Assembly (NCBI GenBank): GCA_015067895.1
Contig: SVLP01000048.1
Location: 1 to 14,527, forward strand
Length of the DNA stretch: 14,527 nt
Direction of reading: 5' to 3'
Origin: Oscillospiraceae bacterium
GTDB taxonomy: Bacteria > Bacillota_A > Clostridia > Oscillospirales > Oscillospiraceae
Position numbers and translations under genes: made by a program. This document shows, in pieces, positions 6,026 to 12,762 of the stretch (positions are counted from its first letter, which is position 1; every line of letters begins with the position of its first letter). The notes beneath the pieces were generated by a model, which did not search any database, was not told the origin of the DNA, and saw only the letters and a program-made list of their open reading frames with translations.

Positions 6026-6556
6026 TCAATCGTGTTCGAAGCTGTCGTAGTCGATGGAGGGAATGACGATGGTGAAAGCGGCACTTTCGCCGGCGATGCG
6101 CAGGCAGGTGGGGCCGGTGATGTCGTCGATGCGGATGATCTGATCCTCGCCGGGCTGGATGTCCGCGATGATCGCATCGTTGTTGACCACCACCATCCGG
6201 AAATTGCCGCCCTCCACCTGGAATTTGCTCAGCTCCAGATAGAAATCGGAGGGCAGAATGTAGTCCGCCCACAGCAGGTCGGCCACACCGGAGAAGGCAT
6301 CGGAGGAGAGCTTGACACCGTCGTTGATCTCCCAGCCGCCGGGCAGGCTGATGCGGCCGGTGGATTTGGACAGGCCAGTGAAGGAACGCTTGTCCGCCAA
6401 AATGTCGGCTTCAGTCAGGGTGGCCAGGGAGCAGTCATCGGGGCCGTTGACATCCTCGATCTGCTGGCCGGGCCGGAAGAGCAGAAAAAGCACGGCAGCG
6501 GCGAAGATGGCGGCACCGATCAGCAAAAGGGGATTGTTCTTTTTGGTTTTCTTCAT
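6026..6556 (-). CDS. Membrane-anchored protein of unknown function
   Basis: A 176-residue protein with a Lys-rich start, one transmembrane segment at about residues 9-27 (LLLIGAAIFAAAVLFLLF) and a soluble part that should lie outside the membrane. No lipobox Cys is present, so it looks like an uncleaved signal anchor. The outer part is acidic and rich in predicted beta strands, and contains one Cys pair (C42 and the Cys of PTCLRIAG). I recognise no family. Its ATG overlaps the 5'-nucleotidase stop as ATGA (6553-6556), so the two are translated together, but they should act in different compartments. Confidence 0.8.
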   Translation of the reverse strand: MKKTKKNNPLLLIGAAIFAAAVLFLLFRPGQQIEDVNGPDDCSLATLTEADILADKRSFTGLSKSTGRISLPGGWEINDGVKLSSDAFSGVADLLWADYILPSDFYLELSKFQVEGGNFRMVVVNNDAIIADIQPGEDQIIRIDDITGPTCLRIAGESAAFTIVIPSIDYDSFEHD

Positions 6557-7485
6557 TGGGTTACCTCCGTTTCGTTCACCATGGGATCCTGCCCATCGAC
6601 ATAGGGCACGATGGCAGACGCCACACGCTGTGATGCAGGCTCCGCGTGGGCGGCCTGATCGTCGAAGAAGATGTGGGCGCCGAAGGCGGAGAGCACCTCC
6701 CGCTTGCTGACGCCGCCCAGGAAGAAGGCCTCATCCACCCGCACACCCCACTGTCTGAGGGTCTTGATGGCCCGCTCGTGGGCCGGGGCGCTCCGGGAGG
6801 TGACCAGGGCCGTCCGGATGGGGGAGGACTCCCGGTCGGCAAACTGGGACTGGATGTGGGCGATGGTCTTCAGGAATTTGGCGAAGGGGCCCTCGGCCAT
6901 GGGGATGTCGGCCTTCGTCCGCTCATGGGCAGAGAAGGCATCCAGGCCCTTGTGCTGATAGATCCGCTCGGACTCGGAGCTGAAGAGCACCGCGTCGCCG
7001 TCGAAGGCGATGCGGATCTGACTGGTGTGCGCCAGCTCCGGGACGGTGCCCGTCAGGATCATGCCCGCCGCGATGCCGCTGTCGATGGCGGCCTGGACAT
7101 CGGGCCGGTAGGCGGAGAGGAAGAGGTCGGTCTCAAAGGCATGGAGATAGGGTGCGATGGGCCCGCCGCCGCTGAGGGCCGCCCGGATGATGTCCAGACC
7201 GTAGTGCTCGATGGAGTTGAAGATCCGCAGACTGGTGTTGGGGCTGTTGCGGCTCATGACGATGACCTCCACCAGCCGTTCGGATTGCAGCTCGTTGAGC
7301 CCCAGAAACGCCTGGGCCAGGGCAAAGGCAGGGCCTTTGGGCAGGATGTCCTTCTCGTGGAGCACCTGGTATTCCTCATAAGCCTGAAGACCCTGCTCCT
7401 CGAAGATCCGGTTTTCCTCCTCCAGATCGAAGAGGGCCCGGGAGCTGATGCCGATGACCAGGGGATTTTTCAGATCGTAGGGCAT
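6553..7485 (-). CDS. 5'-nucleotidase, cytosolic IA-like family
   Basis: A 310-residue enzyme of the 5'-nucleotidase family related to eukaryotic cN-I, which dephosphorylates nucleoside monophosphates. Visible features are the N-terminal LVIGISSRALFD (9-20), SRNSPNTSLRIFNSIEHYGL (78-97), the catalytic DGDAV (162-166) within IAFDGDAVLFSSESE, ALVTSRSAPAHER (226-238) and the late acidic IFFDDQ (272-277). It lacks a signal peptide, so it acts in the cytoplasm. GAAGGAGGCGG upstream fixes the start at 7485, and a promoter lies directly ahead. It may adjust nucleotide pools or salvage. It is coupled to the membrane-anchored gene downstream. Confidence 0.9.
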   Translation of the reverse strand: MPYDLKNPLVIGISSRALFDLEEENRIFEEQGLQAYEEYQVLHEKDILPKGPAFALAQAFLGLNELQSERLVEVIVMSRNSPNTSLRIFNSIEHYGLDIIRAALSGGGPIAPYLHAFETDLFLSAYRPDVQAAIDSGIAAGMILTGTVPELAHTSQIRIAFDGDAVLFSSESERIYQHKGLDAFSAHERTKADIPMAEGPFAKFLKTIAHIQSQFADRESSPIRTALVTSRSAPAHERAIKTLRQWGVRVDEAFFLGGVSKREVLSAFGAHIFFDDQAAHAEPASQRVASAIVPYVDGQDPMVNETEVTQ

Positions 7486-7514
7486 GGATACCGCCTCCTT
7501 CGTCGATTTTTGTC

Positions 7515-7544
7515 ATTATAGCACGGCGGAGGAGGGGATGTAAA
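7515..7544 (-). promoter_or_regulatory. Promoter of the 5'-nucleotidase operon
   Basis: On the minus strand, TTTACA (7539-7544), an 18-bp spacer and TATAAT (7515-7520), with an extended -10 (TGCTATAAT). It lies about 30 bases before the start codon. Confidence 0.6.
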
Positions 7545-7550
7545 GAATTT

Positions 7551-7572
7551 GCGCCGGGATATTTCCCGGCGC
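7551..7572 (-). terminator. Terminator-like hairpin after the MerR gene
   Basis: A perfect 9-bp GC-rich stem (GCGCCGGGA, 7551-7559, with 7564-7572) and a TATT loop, 8 bases past the MerR stop. The U-tract on the minus strand is weak (AAATTCTTT). Confidence 0.5.
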
Positions 7573-7579
7573 AGTGGAC

Positions 7580-8299
7580 TTATTTGCAGTAAATCTCGAT
7601 GGCGTTATGGGCGAATTCGGCGGTGCCCGGGCCGCCGGCCCGGTCGATGTTGTCGGTCATTTCGCCGCCGGAGATGTACATCTGGCCCAGGCCCCGGAGG
7701 ATCTGAGGGGTGCAGTTGTAGTAGTGGCCGCAGATGTAGCTGCGCAGCTCTGCGATCAGAGCCTGAGCTTCAGCGGATGCGGGGGAGCCGGTGCGGATGG
7801 TGCCGAGTCGGCGGAAAATGTCCATCAGGCCGTCCGCATCGGAGATCTCCTGCTGGCGGGTCTTATTCTTTTCCTGGGACTCGCGCCAGGCGTCGGTGTG
7901 GCCCCAGCGGGCCTTGGCCTGGCTGGCGTATTCGTCCAGCTTGGCGGTATCATAGGGCTTGAAATCCATGTTCATCACTCCTGTTTTTTGGATCTGACGG
8001 GCGTGGGCGATGACCTGATCCAGATGCTCCCGCTTGAGCTCCAGCAGGCGGATCTGGTCGGCAAGCGCGGCGATGGGGTCGAATCCCGGCTGCGCCAGCA
8101 GTTCTTTGATCTCCTTCAGGGGAAACTCCAGCTCCCGGAAAAGGAGGATGGTCTGCAATCGCGCCAGGGCGGCATCGTCGTAGAGTCGGTAGCCCGCTTC
8201 CGTCACCCGGGTGGGCTTCAGCAGACCGATGGCGTCATAGTGGTGGAGTGTGCGCACACTCACACCGGTGAAATGGCTGACCTCTTTGACTGTTTTCAT
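7580..8299 (-). CDS. MerR-family regulator with TipAS drug-binding domain
   Basis: A 239-residue transcription activator. Residues 1-70 are the MerR winged HTH (VSHFTGVSVRTLHHYDAIGLL, span 7-27, then GYRLYDDAALARL at 36-48), 75-108 is the dimer coiled coil, and 115-235 is a TipAS-type domain with WGHTDAWRES (132-141) and a conserved late SYICGHYYNCTPQILRGLG segment. TipAS domains bind thiopeptides and other hydrophobic drugs, which switches the activator on. GGGAGGGATACC before the ATG sets the start. An internal AGGAG (7978-7982) sits 8 bases before the in-frame ATG at 7969 (M111), which would give the ligand-binding half alone, as in tipA of Streptomyces. It probably controls its own promoter; the adjacent MFS gene is a possible target. 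Confidence 0.92.
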   Translation of the reverse strand: MKTVKEVSHFTGVSVRTLHHYDAIGLLKPTRVTEAGYRLYDDAALARLQTILLFRELEFPLKEIKELLAQPGFDPIAALADQIRLLELKREHLDQVIAHARQIQKTGVMNMDFKPYDTAKLDEYASQAKARWGHTDAWRESQEKNKTRQQEISDADGLMDIFRRLGTIRTGSPASAEAQALIAELRSYICGHYYNCTPQILRGLGQMYISGGEMTDNIDRAGGPGTAEFAHNAIEIYCK

Positions 8300-8321
8300 G
8301 GTATCCCTCCCGTCTGCCTAC

Positions 8322-8352
8322 AGTATAAACCATGACGTAAGGGGAGAGTCAA
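8322..8352 (-). promoter_or_regulatory. MerR-type promoter with 19-bp spacer
   Basis: On the minus strand, TTGACT (8347-8352) and TATACT (8322-8327) are separated by 19 bp, longer than the 17 bp used elsewhere in the window and typical of promoters that MerR-family activators untwist. The spacer holds an imperfect dyad around TTACGTCA. It directs the MerR gene itself, so autoregulation is likely. Confidence 0.7.
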
Positions 8353-8530
8353 GTGTTTTTTATAAAGATCGGACAATGATCCCGACAAGGGGATTCGGAT
8401 CTGCGGCTTCGCTTCGTCTTTGATACGAATTCTTGGTTAAATGGTTTAAGAGCTTTCCGAGGATAAATTGTGCCAGAAAAGGCCGAGGACGACGGTGGGC
8501 AGACCCTTATCTCCCTGTTTCCACATATCG
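8353..8530. other. Non-coding stretch between MerR and MFS genes
   Basis: I see no gene with a ribosome-binding site and no RNA gene here. The sequence is less GC-rich than the flanking genes. The open frames crossing it are antisense extensions of the MFS region. Confidence 0.5.
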
Positions 8531-8565
8531 AAAGCGCAGAACCGTGAAGCACGGCTCTGCGCTTT
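8531..8565 (-). terminator. Terminator of the MFS transporter gene
   Basis: Arms 8531-8546 and 8550-8565 pair over 15 bp with one A-C mismatch and an AAG loop. The stem ends in GCGCTTT on the minus strand. It lies 10 bases beyond the MFS stop. Confidence 0.75.
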
Positions 8566-8574
8566 TCTGCGGGG

Positions 8575-9861
8575 TCATTCTGCTTTGGACTGGGACTTAA
8601 TTGCCAGTACGCAGACCGTGACCACAACGCCCACCGCCAGGGCGGCGGCGAAGATGTTTGCGTTGGGTACGAAGGAGGTGGTGCCGTCGGAGTTGACGAT
8701 CTGCTCTGCACCGGAGAGGACTGCCGCACCGATGGCGGGGCCGATGACACCGGGGATCAGCACCTGGGAGAAGATGCGCAGGCCTTGGAACTGGCCGGAC
8801 TTGCCCTCCGGGGTGAAGTCCCGGACGTAGGCTCCGAACACCGCCATGCCGGAGAGATATCCGCTCATCATCAGCAGGCTGCCGACAAACACCGGCAGGG
8901 TGCTCCGGGTGAGATACAGCACGATGTAGCCCAGATTCAGTGCCGCCAGAGCGGCCAGGGCGGCGAATTTGAAGCCCCTTTTGTCGTAGACCTTGCCCCA
9001 GAAGGCCGTGACCACCGCCGCCAGGATGATGGCCGGGGCCATGATGAGGACATAATTCGCCATGCCCAGGCTGACCTCGTAGTAGAGGATCAGGTAGGGC
9101 ATGTAGGTCTGGATGGAGATGTTGAACAGGGCGAAGATGACCAGCATCACATAGAGCTGACGGTTTTTCTTCGCCGTGGAGGGGCGGAAGCCGTAGGTCA
9201 GATTCTCGAAGTAGCCGGTCTTTGTCGGTTCGATTTTGGATTCATCGATCAGGAACAGACCGGCGATGCCCACGCAGATGACCACGCCGCCGATGATGGA
9301 GAAGATCCACGTCCAGCTTTCACTCTGGTTCAGGTCGAAGCCCATGAAGCCGCCGAAGACCACCAGAATGGAGATCAGGGGCATCATGGAGTTGATGCCC
9401 TCCACTGCGCCCCGGTTGGTGCGGTCGGTGGAGTCCGTGACCCAGGCGTTGAAGGCGGCGTCGTTGGCACTGGAGCCGAAGAAGGTCATGACGCAGTCCA
9501 TGATGATGACCAGGCTGACACCCAGAGTCATGGCATTGGCGGTCATGGGGAAGACTGCCTCGATCACATCCACCCGGAGCAGGCAGAAGCTCAGAATGCT
9601 GACACCCCACACGAGATACCCCCCGCAGATCAGCAGCTTCCGCTTGCCGATCCGGTCAGACAGTGCACCGATCAGCACCGTGGTCACCGTGGCAGCCACG
9701 CTGGATGCACCCACCATGGTGGAAATGTCCGCCGCCGACGCACGGAACATCTTGTAAATGAACACATTGAAATACATATTCTCCACGACCCAGGCGACCT
9801 GCCCCACCAGAGAGAACAGGGTCAGCGCCACCCAGAACCGGGAAGAGAGTTTGGTTTTCAT
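8575..9861 (-). CDS. MFS transporter
   Basis: A 428-residue integral membrane protein with about 12 hydrophobic segments. The loop between helices 2 and 3 carries the classical motif A GALSDRIGKRK (65-75). The central loop (about 205-235) holds ESKIEPTKTGYFENLTYGFRPS-like charged sequence (span 208-229), and a motif A-like WGKVYDKRGFK repeats in the second half. It should be a proton- or cation-coupled secondary transporter. The substrate cannot be assigned; both drug efflux and sugar uptake are possible. GGGAGG before the ATG sets the start. It lies upstream of the MerR/TipAS gene on the same strand, but has its own promoter and terminator. Confidence 0.92.
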   Translation of the reverse strand: MKTKLSSRFWVALTLFSLVGQVAWVVENMYFNVFIYKMFRASAADISTMVGASSVAATVTTVLIGALSDRIGKRKLLICGGYLVWGVSILSFCLLRVDVIEAVFPMTANAMTLGVSLVIIMDCVMTFFGSSANDAAFNAWVTDSTDRTNRGAVEGINSMMPLISILVVFGGFMGFDLNQSESWTWIFSIIGGVVICVGIAGLFLIDESKIEPTKTGYFENLTYGFRPSTAKKNRQLYVMLVIFALFNISIQTYMPYLILYYEVSLGMANYVLIMAPAIILAAVVTAFWGKVYDKRGFKFAALAALAALNLGYIVLYLTRSTLPVFVGSLLMMSGYLSGMAVFGAYVRDFTPEGKSGQFQGLRIFSQVLIPGVIGPAIGAAVLSGAEQIVNSDGTTSFVPNANIFAAALAVGVVVTVCVLAIKSQSKAE

Positions 9862-9892
9862 GTTGAAACCTCCCGAAATGTTGTATGGAGTG

Positions 9893-9901
9893 ATTATAGC
9901 A
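9893..9901 (-). promoter_or_regulatory. Extended -10 promoter of the MFS gene
   Basis: TGCTATAAT on the minus strand. No good -35 box is seen at 16-18 bp, so it would rely on the extended -10 or on an activator. The same TGCTATAAT block occurs before the 5'-nucleotidase gene and at the left edge. Confidence 0.45.
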
Positions 9902-9962
9902 CAGAATAATCGGGGAGGAAAGAGAAAAAGCGCCGTGATCTCGGGGTATATGTTCTTGCTTC

Positions 9963-11240
9963 TCAGAAAGTATCTTTCAGCCCTTCAAATTTCCCAATCA
10001 GCCATGCGGTCATGCGCTTGTTGATTTCGTAAATCTCTGCGTACTTGTCCTGTTTGGCGAACCATGCCACGCAGACAAACTGGTTGGCGAGGATGATGTA
10101 GGGGATGGCCTTTCGTTCCTCATCCGTCAGATGTGCCACGCTGTCGTAGCCCCGGAGGATATCCCGGCAGATGTCCAGCCAGCCGTCGTTATTTGCGCCA
10201 AAAGTCTCCGACAGCACCGCTGTTGCCGCATAGCAGGGGTCGTAGAGCCGCACATTGCGCTCCGACAGCTCAAAGTCGATGAAGCCCCATTGGTCTTCGG
10301 CGCAGATGATGTTGCCCGGATTGGGGTCCCGGTGGATGATATGCCGGGTCAATTGGGGATACAGCGCAGAAAAGGTGTCCAGGAAATCCGTGCAGAAGCT
10401 TTCTGACAGATGCATTGCTTCCTTTGCCTTGGGCAATGCCCAGTCCCGGACGGTGGAGAGCAGGTCGGCCTCGCTGACGCAGTCCTCGATCCTGCGCAGA
10501 GCCAGGTGCAGCTGGCCGATGATCTCGCCCACGAAGCGGGCGTCGCCATCGCCGAAGCGGTGGGACACCAGCTGCTTTCCCGGCAGGCGGCGGGTCAGAT
10601 AGAAATAGAGCTCGCCGTCCTGGATATATTCCAGCCCGTCCGCAGTTTTCACCGGGACGGCAACCAGCAGGCCGATGCCTTCCAGGGCCCTGGAAACCTC
10701 GATGTGCTTTTTCAGCTTGCCGAGATTTGCCGTGTATTTCAGCACGAATTCCTCGCCCACACAGCAGGCGTTCTCGTTTTTGTTCCCGGTGCCCTCGTAG
10801 TAGATATCGGTGATGGTTTCTTTGCTCAGATCCCAGTTTTGCAGGATCTGGGCGGCTTTTTTATGGGTCATGGTCATGTGTTCCTCCTTCATAAGGTCGA
10901 TCCGGTAGGGGCGTTTTGCCCGGCTGGATCGCAGAAATTCGGAGGGTGTGGAGCCGAACTCCCGGCAGAATGCCTTATAGAATCCCGGGTAGGTGTCGAA
11001 GCCGAAGCGGAGCGCCGCATCGATCTTTGTGCTGCCCTGGCTGATCGCGTAGACCCCATGGTGGAGTCTGCGCCGCAGAATATACTGCATCACCGGCAGT
11101 CCGGTGGCCTGCCGGAAGAGCCGATAGTAGTGAAACAGCGACAGATGCGCCATCTGCGCCAGTTCTTCGGCTGTAATCTCCGTCTGGAGATTCTCTTCGA
11201 TATAGTCGAGACTTCGCTGGATCATGGCCCGGTTGTCCAT
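9963..11240 (-). CDS. AraC-type regulator fused to APH-like phosphotransferase
   Basis: A 425-residue two-part protein. Residues 1-108 are an AraC/XylS DNA-binding domain (both HTH units, ending FCREFGSTPSEFL at 91-103). Residues about 122-425 are an aminoglycoside-phosphotransferase-like kinase: FVLKYT (165-170) carries the probable ATP-binding Lys168, the catalytic loop is HRDPNPGN (303-310) and the metal-binding Asp322 lies in IDFE (321-324). The catalytic residues are intact, so it could phosphorylate a small molecule while binding DNA. AAGGAGGGAG before the ATG sets the start at 11240. A second strong site, AAGGAGG (10883-10889), lies 5 bases before the in-frame ATG at 10877 (M122), exactly where the kinase half begins. 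The kinase substrate could be a drug, sugar or amino acid. Confidence 0.9.
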   Translation of the reverse strand: MDNRAMIQRSLDYIEENLQTEITAEELAQMAHLSLFHYYRLFRQATGLPVMQYILRRRLHHGVYAISQGSTKIDAALRFGFDTYPGFYKAFCREFGSTPSEFLRSSRAKRPYRIDLMKEEHMTMTHKKAAQILQNWDLSKETITDIYYEGTGNKNENACCVGEEFVLKYTANLGKLKKHIEVSRALEGIGLLVAVPVKTADGLEYIQDGELYFYLTRRLPGKQLVSHRFGDGDARFVGEIIGQLHLALRRIEDCVSEADLLSTVRDWALPKAKEAMHLSESFCTDFLDTFSALYPQLTRHIIHRDPNPGNIICAEDQWGFIDFELSERNVRLYDPCYAATAVLSETFGANNDGWLDICRDILRGYDSVAHLTDEERKAIPYIILANQFVCVAWFAKQDKYAEIYEINKRMTAWLIGKFEGLKDTF

Positions 11241-11279
11241 TTTACTCCCTCCTTCTCGTTTTCTCGCAGCTGCATATGG

Positions 11280-11288
11280 ATCATAGCA
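11280..11288 (-). promoter_or_regulatory. Extended -10 promoter of the AraC-kinase gene
   Basis: TGCTATGAT on the minus strand (TATGAT at 11280-11285) with no clear -35 box. It lies about 40 bases upstream of the start codon, between the small ORF and the AraC-kinase gene. Confidence 0.4.
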
Positions 11289-11324
11289 CATGGAGGGCGA
11301 AAAAGCATTTCCGGCTTTGCTGTT

Positions 11325-11435
11325 TTACGGCTCCAGTGTCCACCCATGATCCCCATGATAGATCATCAGCCGAGTCTGCCCGTCGTCGATGCAGATATTC
11401 TCGCCGGTGATGACGATCACGTGATTCTGAAACAT
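11325..11435 (-). CDS. Small protein of 36 residues, unknown function
   Basis: The protein starts MFQNHVIVITGENICIDDG and ends YHGDHGWTLEP. The start is chosen because AAGGAG lies seven bases before this ATG; a longer frame from 11534 would cross the promoter and has no ribosome-binding site. Codon use is strongly GC-ending, as in the neighbouring genes. A TATAAT box (11472-11477) lies upstream. The alternating hydrophobic pattern suggests a beta hairpin or two. No family is recognised. It lies between the AraC-kinase gene (same strand) and the divergent Nudix-GNAT gene. Confidence 0.55.
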   Translation of the reverse strand: MFQNHVIVITGENICIDDGQTRLMIYHGDHGWTLEP

Positions 11436-11471
11436 AGCGATTCTCCTTGTCAAACAGGTTCCACTGAAACC

Positions 11472-11477
11472 ATTATA
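11472..11477 (-). promoter_or_regulatory. -10 box for the 36-residue ORF
   Basis: TATAAT on the minus strand, about 40 bases before the small ORF. The -35 region is poor and there is no extended -10. Confidence 0.35.
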
Positions 11478-11506
11478 GCGCATGACGCGGGGAAAAGCGA
11501 TATGGA

Positions 11507-11535
11507 TTGAAAAGACAGCTGTCGGGTGGTACAAT
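11507..11535 (+). promoter_or_regulatory. Promoter of the Nudix-GNAT gene
   Basis: TTGAAA (11507-11512), a 17-bp spacer and TACAAT (11530-11535). A dyad CCCGAT-TCCC-ATCGGG (11539-11554) lies at and just after the transcription start and could be an operator or a 5' hairpin. Confidence 0.65.
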
Positions 11536-11596
11536 AAACCCGATTCCCATCGGGGGCTGCTGATCGGCTCTGCGAGGTGAAAAACGGAGCATGTGT

Positions 11597-12619
11597 ATGA
11601 AACAGATATGTGAACTGAATGACAGGATCGTGCTGGGGACGGAGGGCTTGTCTTCCAGGGCTCCCCGGATCACGGCCCGCGCGATCGTCAGAAATCAGGA
11701 CGGCCTGTATGCGGTGATGTATGCCGAAAAATGGGGCCTCCACAGCCTGCCCGGCGGCGGAGTGGAGGACGGCGAGGATGTGCGGACTGCCCTGCGCCGG
11801 GAGGTGTACGAGGAGACCGGCTGTGTCTGCGATGACATCCGGGAGCTGGGCATCGTTTCGGAAAACCGGGCCAGTCTGGACTACACCCAGAGCAACCACT
11901 ATTTTGTGGTGACCACCGCCCACACGCCGGGCGAAACCCATCTGACGGAAGCGGAGCGCGACTGCAGCACGGTGGTGAAGTGGGTGGCGTTTGACGAGCT
12001 GGTTCGGCTGATCCATGACCAGGAATTTGACCGGGTGCAGGGGAAGTACCTTAAGCTGCGTGATGTGGCGGCGTTGCGGGAATATGCCAAATGGGTGGAA
12101 CTGTACATCCCCAAGCGGGAGGATCTGTGGTTCTACCAGAAGATGATGTCCGACCCGGAAACCATGTCCTACAACGCAAACTGGGATGTGTCCTATCCCG
12201 GCTATCACCGGGACACGGGCTGCATCGACTACCCGGACGAGGTGCTGGCGGATTGGTACGACGGCTGGATTGGCAGGGAGCCGGACTGCTTCTATGCTTA
12301 CATCCAGCGCAGCTGCGACGGGGTCTGGATCGGGGATGTGAATTTCCACTATACCCCCGAAAAGGACTGGTATGATATGGGCATCGTGATCTATGCGCCC
12401 TACCGGGGCAGGGGATACGCCGTTCCTGCGCTGAAATTGATGCTTGACCACGCCTTTCGGGCCTGTGGCATCTCCAGGATCCACAACGATTTTGAGGTCG
12501 CCCGGAATGAAATTGCCGCATGGGAAACCCATCGCAGGGCAGGCTTCCGGGAGCTGGGCGTGGAGGACGGGTTCCTGCAAATGATGATTACGAGAGAGGA
12601 TTATCTGAAATGTACATAG
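11597..12619 (+). CDS. Nudix hydrolase fused to GNAT acetyltransferase
   Basis: A 340-residue bifunctional protein. The Nudix half (about 20-150) has a complete box at 54-76 (G-x5-E-x7-R-E-V-Y-E-E-T-G-C). The GNAT half (about 168-340) resembles RimJ/RimL-type acetyltransferases, with the acetyl-CoA loop YRGRGYA (269-275) and the ARNEIAAWETHRRAGF segment (302-317). The start at 11597 is preferred because GGAG lies seven bases upstream; the ATG at 11591 would leave only one base. Substrates are unknown. A single polypeptide with both activities suggests sequential or alternative processing of one nucleotide-linked or amino-bearing metabolite, which is inference. Its end overlaps the truncated GNAT ORF by 10 bases. 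Confidence 0.9.
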   Translation: MKQICELNDRIVLGTEGLSSRAPRITARAIVRNQDGLYAVMYAEKWGLHSLPGGGVEDGEDVRTALRREVYEETGCVCDDIRELGIVSENRASLDYTQSNHYFVVTTAHTPGETHLTEAERDCSTVVKWVAFDELVRLIHDQEFDRVQGKYLKLRDVAALREYAKWVELYIPKREDLWFYQKMMSDPETMSYNANWDVSYPGYHRDTGCIDYPDEVLADWYDGWIGREPDCFYAYIQRSCDGVWIGDVNFHYTPEKDWYDMGIVIYAPYRGRGYAVPALKLMLDHAFRACGISRIHNDFEVARNEIAAWETHRRAGFRELGVEDGFLQMMITREDYLKCT

Positions 12620-12762
12620 AAACGGAGCGGTTACTGATCCGTGACTTTATGCTGGAAGATGCTGCTGACCTGCACGAGATCCTCGGTGATGATGAAACCA
12701 TGGAACACTGGTCTGCTGGAGGAGGATTGGATCACAATGACAATCAAAAACGCAGAATTTGA
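12610..12762 (+). pseudogene. Truncated GNAT (RimJ/RimL-type) remnant
   Basis: The 50-codon ORF starts MYIETERLLIRDFMLEDAAD and continues DLHEILGDDETMEHW, the standard opening of RimJ/RimL acetyltransferases. The match ends near residue 36, and the remaining residues are unrelated and overlap the next gene. A full-length relative would be about 170 residues, so the acetyl-CoA site is missing. The break looks like a deletion that brought the next GNAT gene close. Translation may still occur and may aid expression of the gene at 12737. Confidence 0.75.

Noticed and set aside
8785..9909. Long plus-strand open frame (374 codons)
   Set aside because: Antisense to the MFS transporter; the translation is an artificial His/Asp/Gln-rich sequence without domains.
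10410..11510. Plus-strand open frame of 366 codons
   Set aside because: Antisense to the AraC-kinase gene and crosses the divergent promoter region. No family features.
11450..12580. Long minus-strand open frame (376 codons)
   Set aside because: Antisense to the Nudix-GNAT gene, whose motifs are clear. It has no ribosome-binding site, and its low-complexity His/Pro-rich translation is typical of antisense frames in GC-rich genes.
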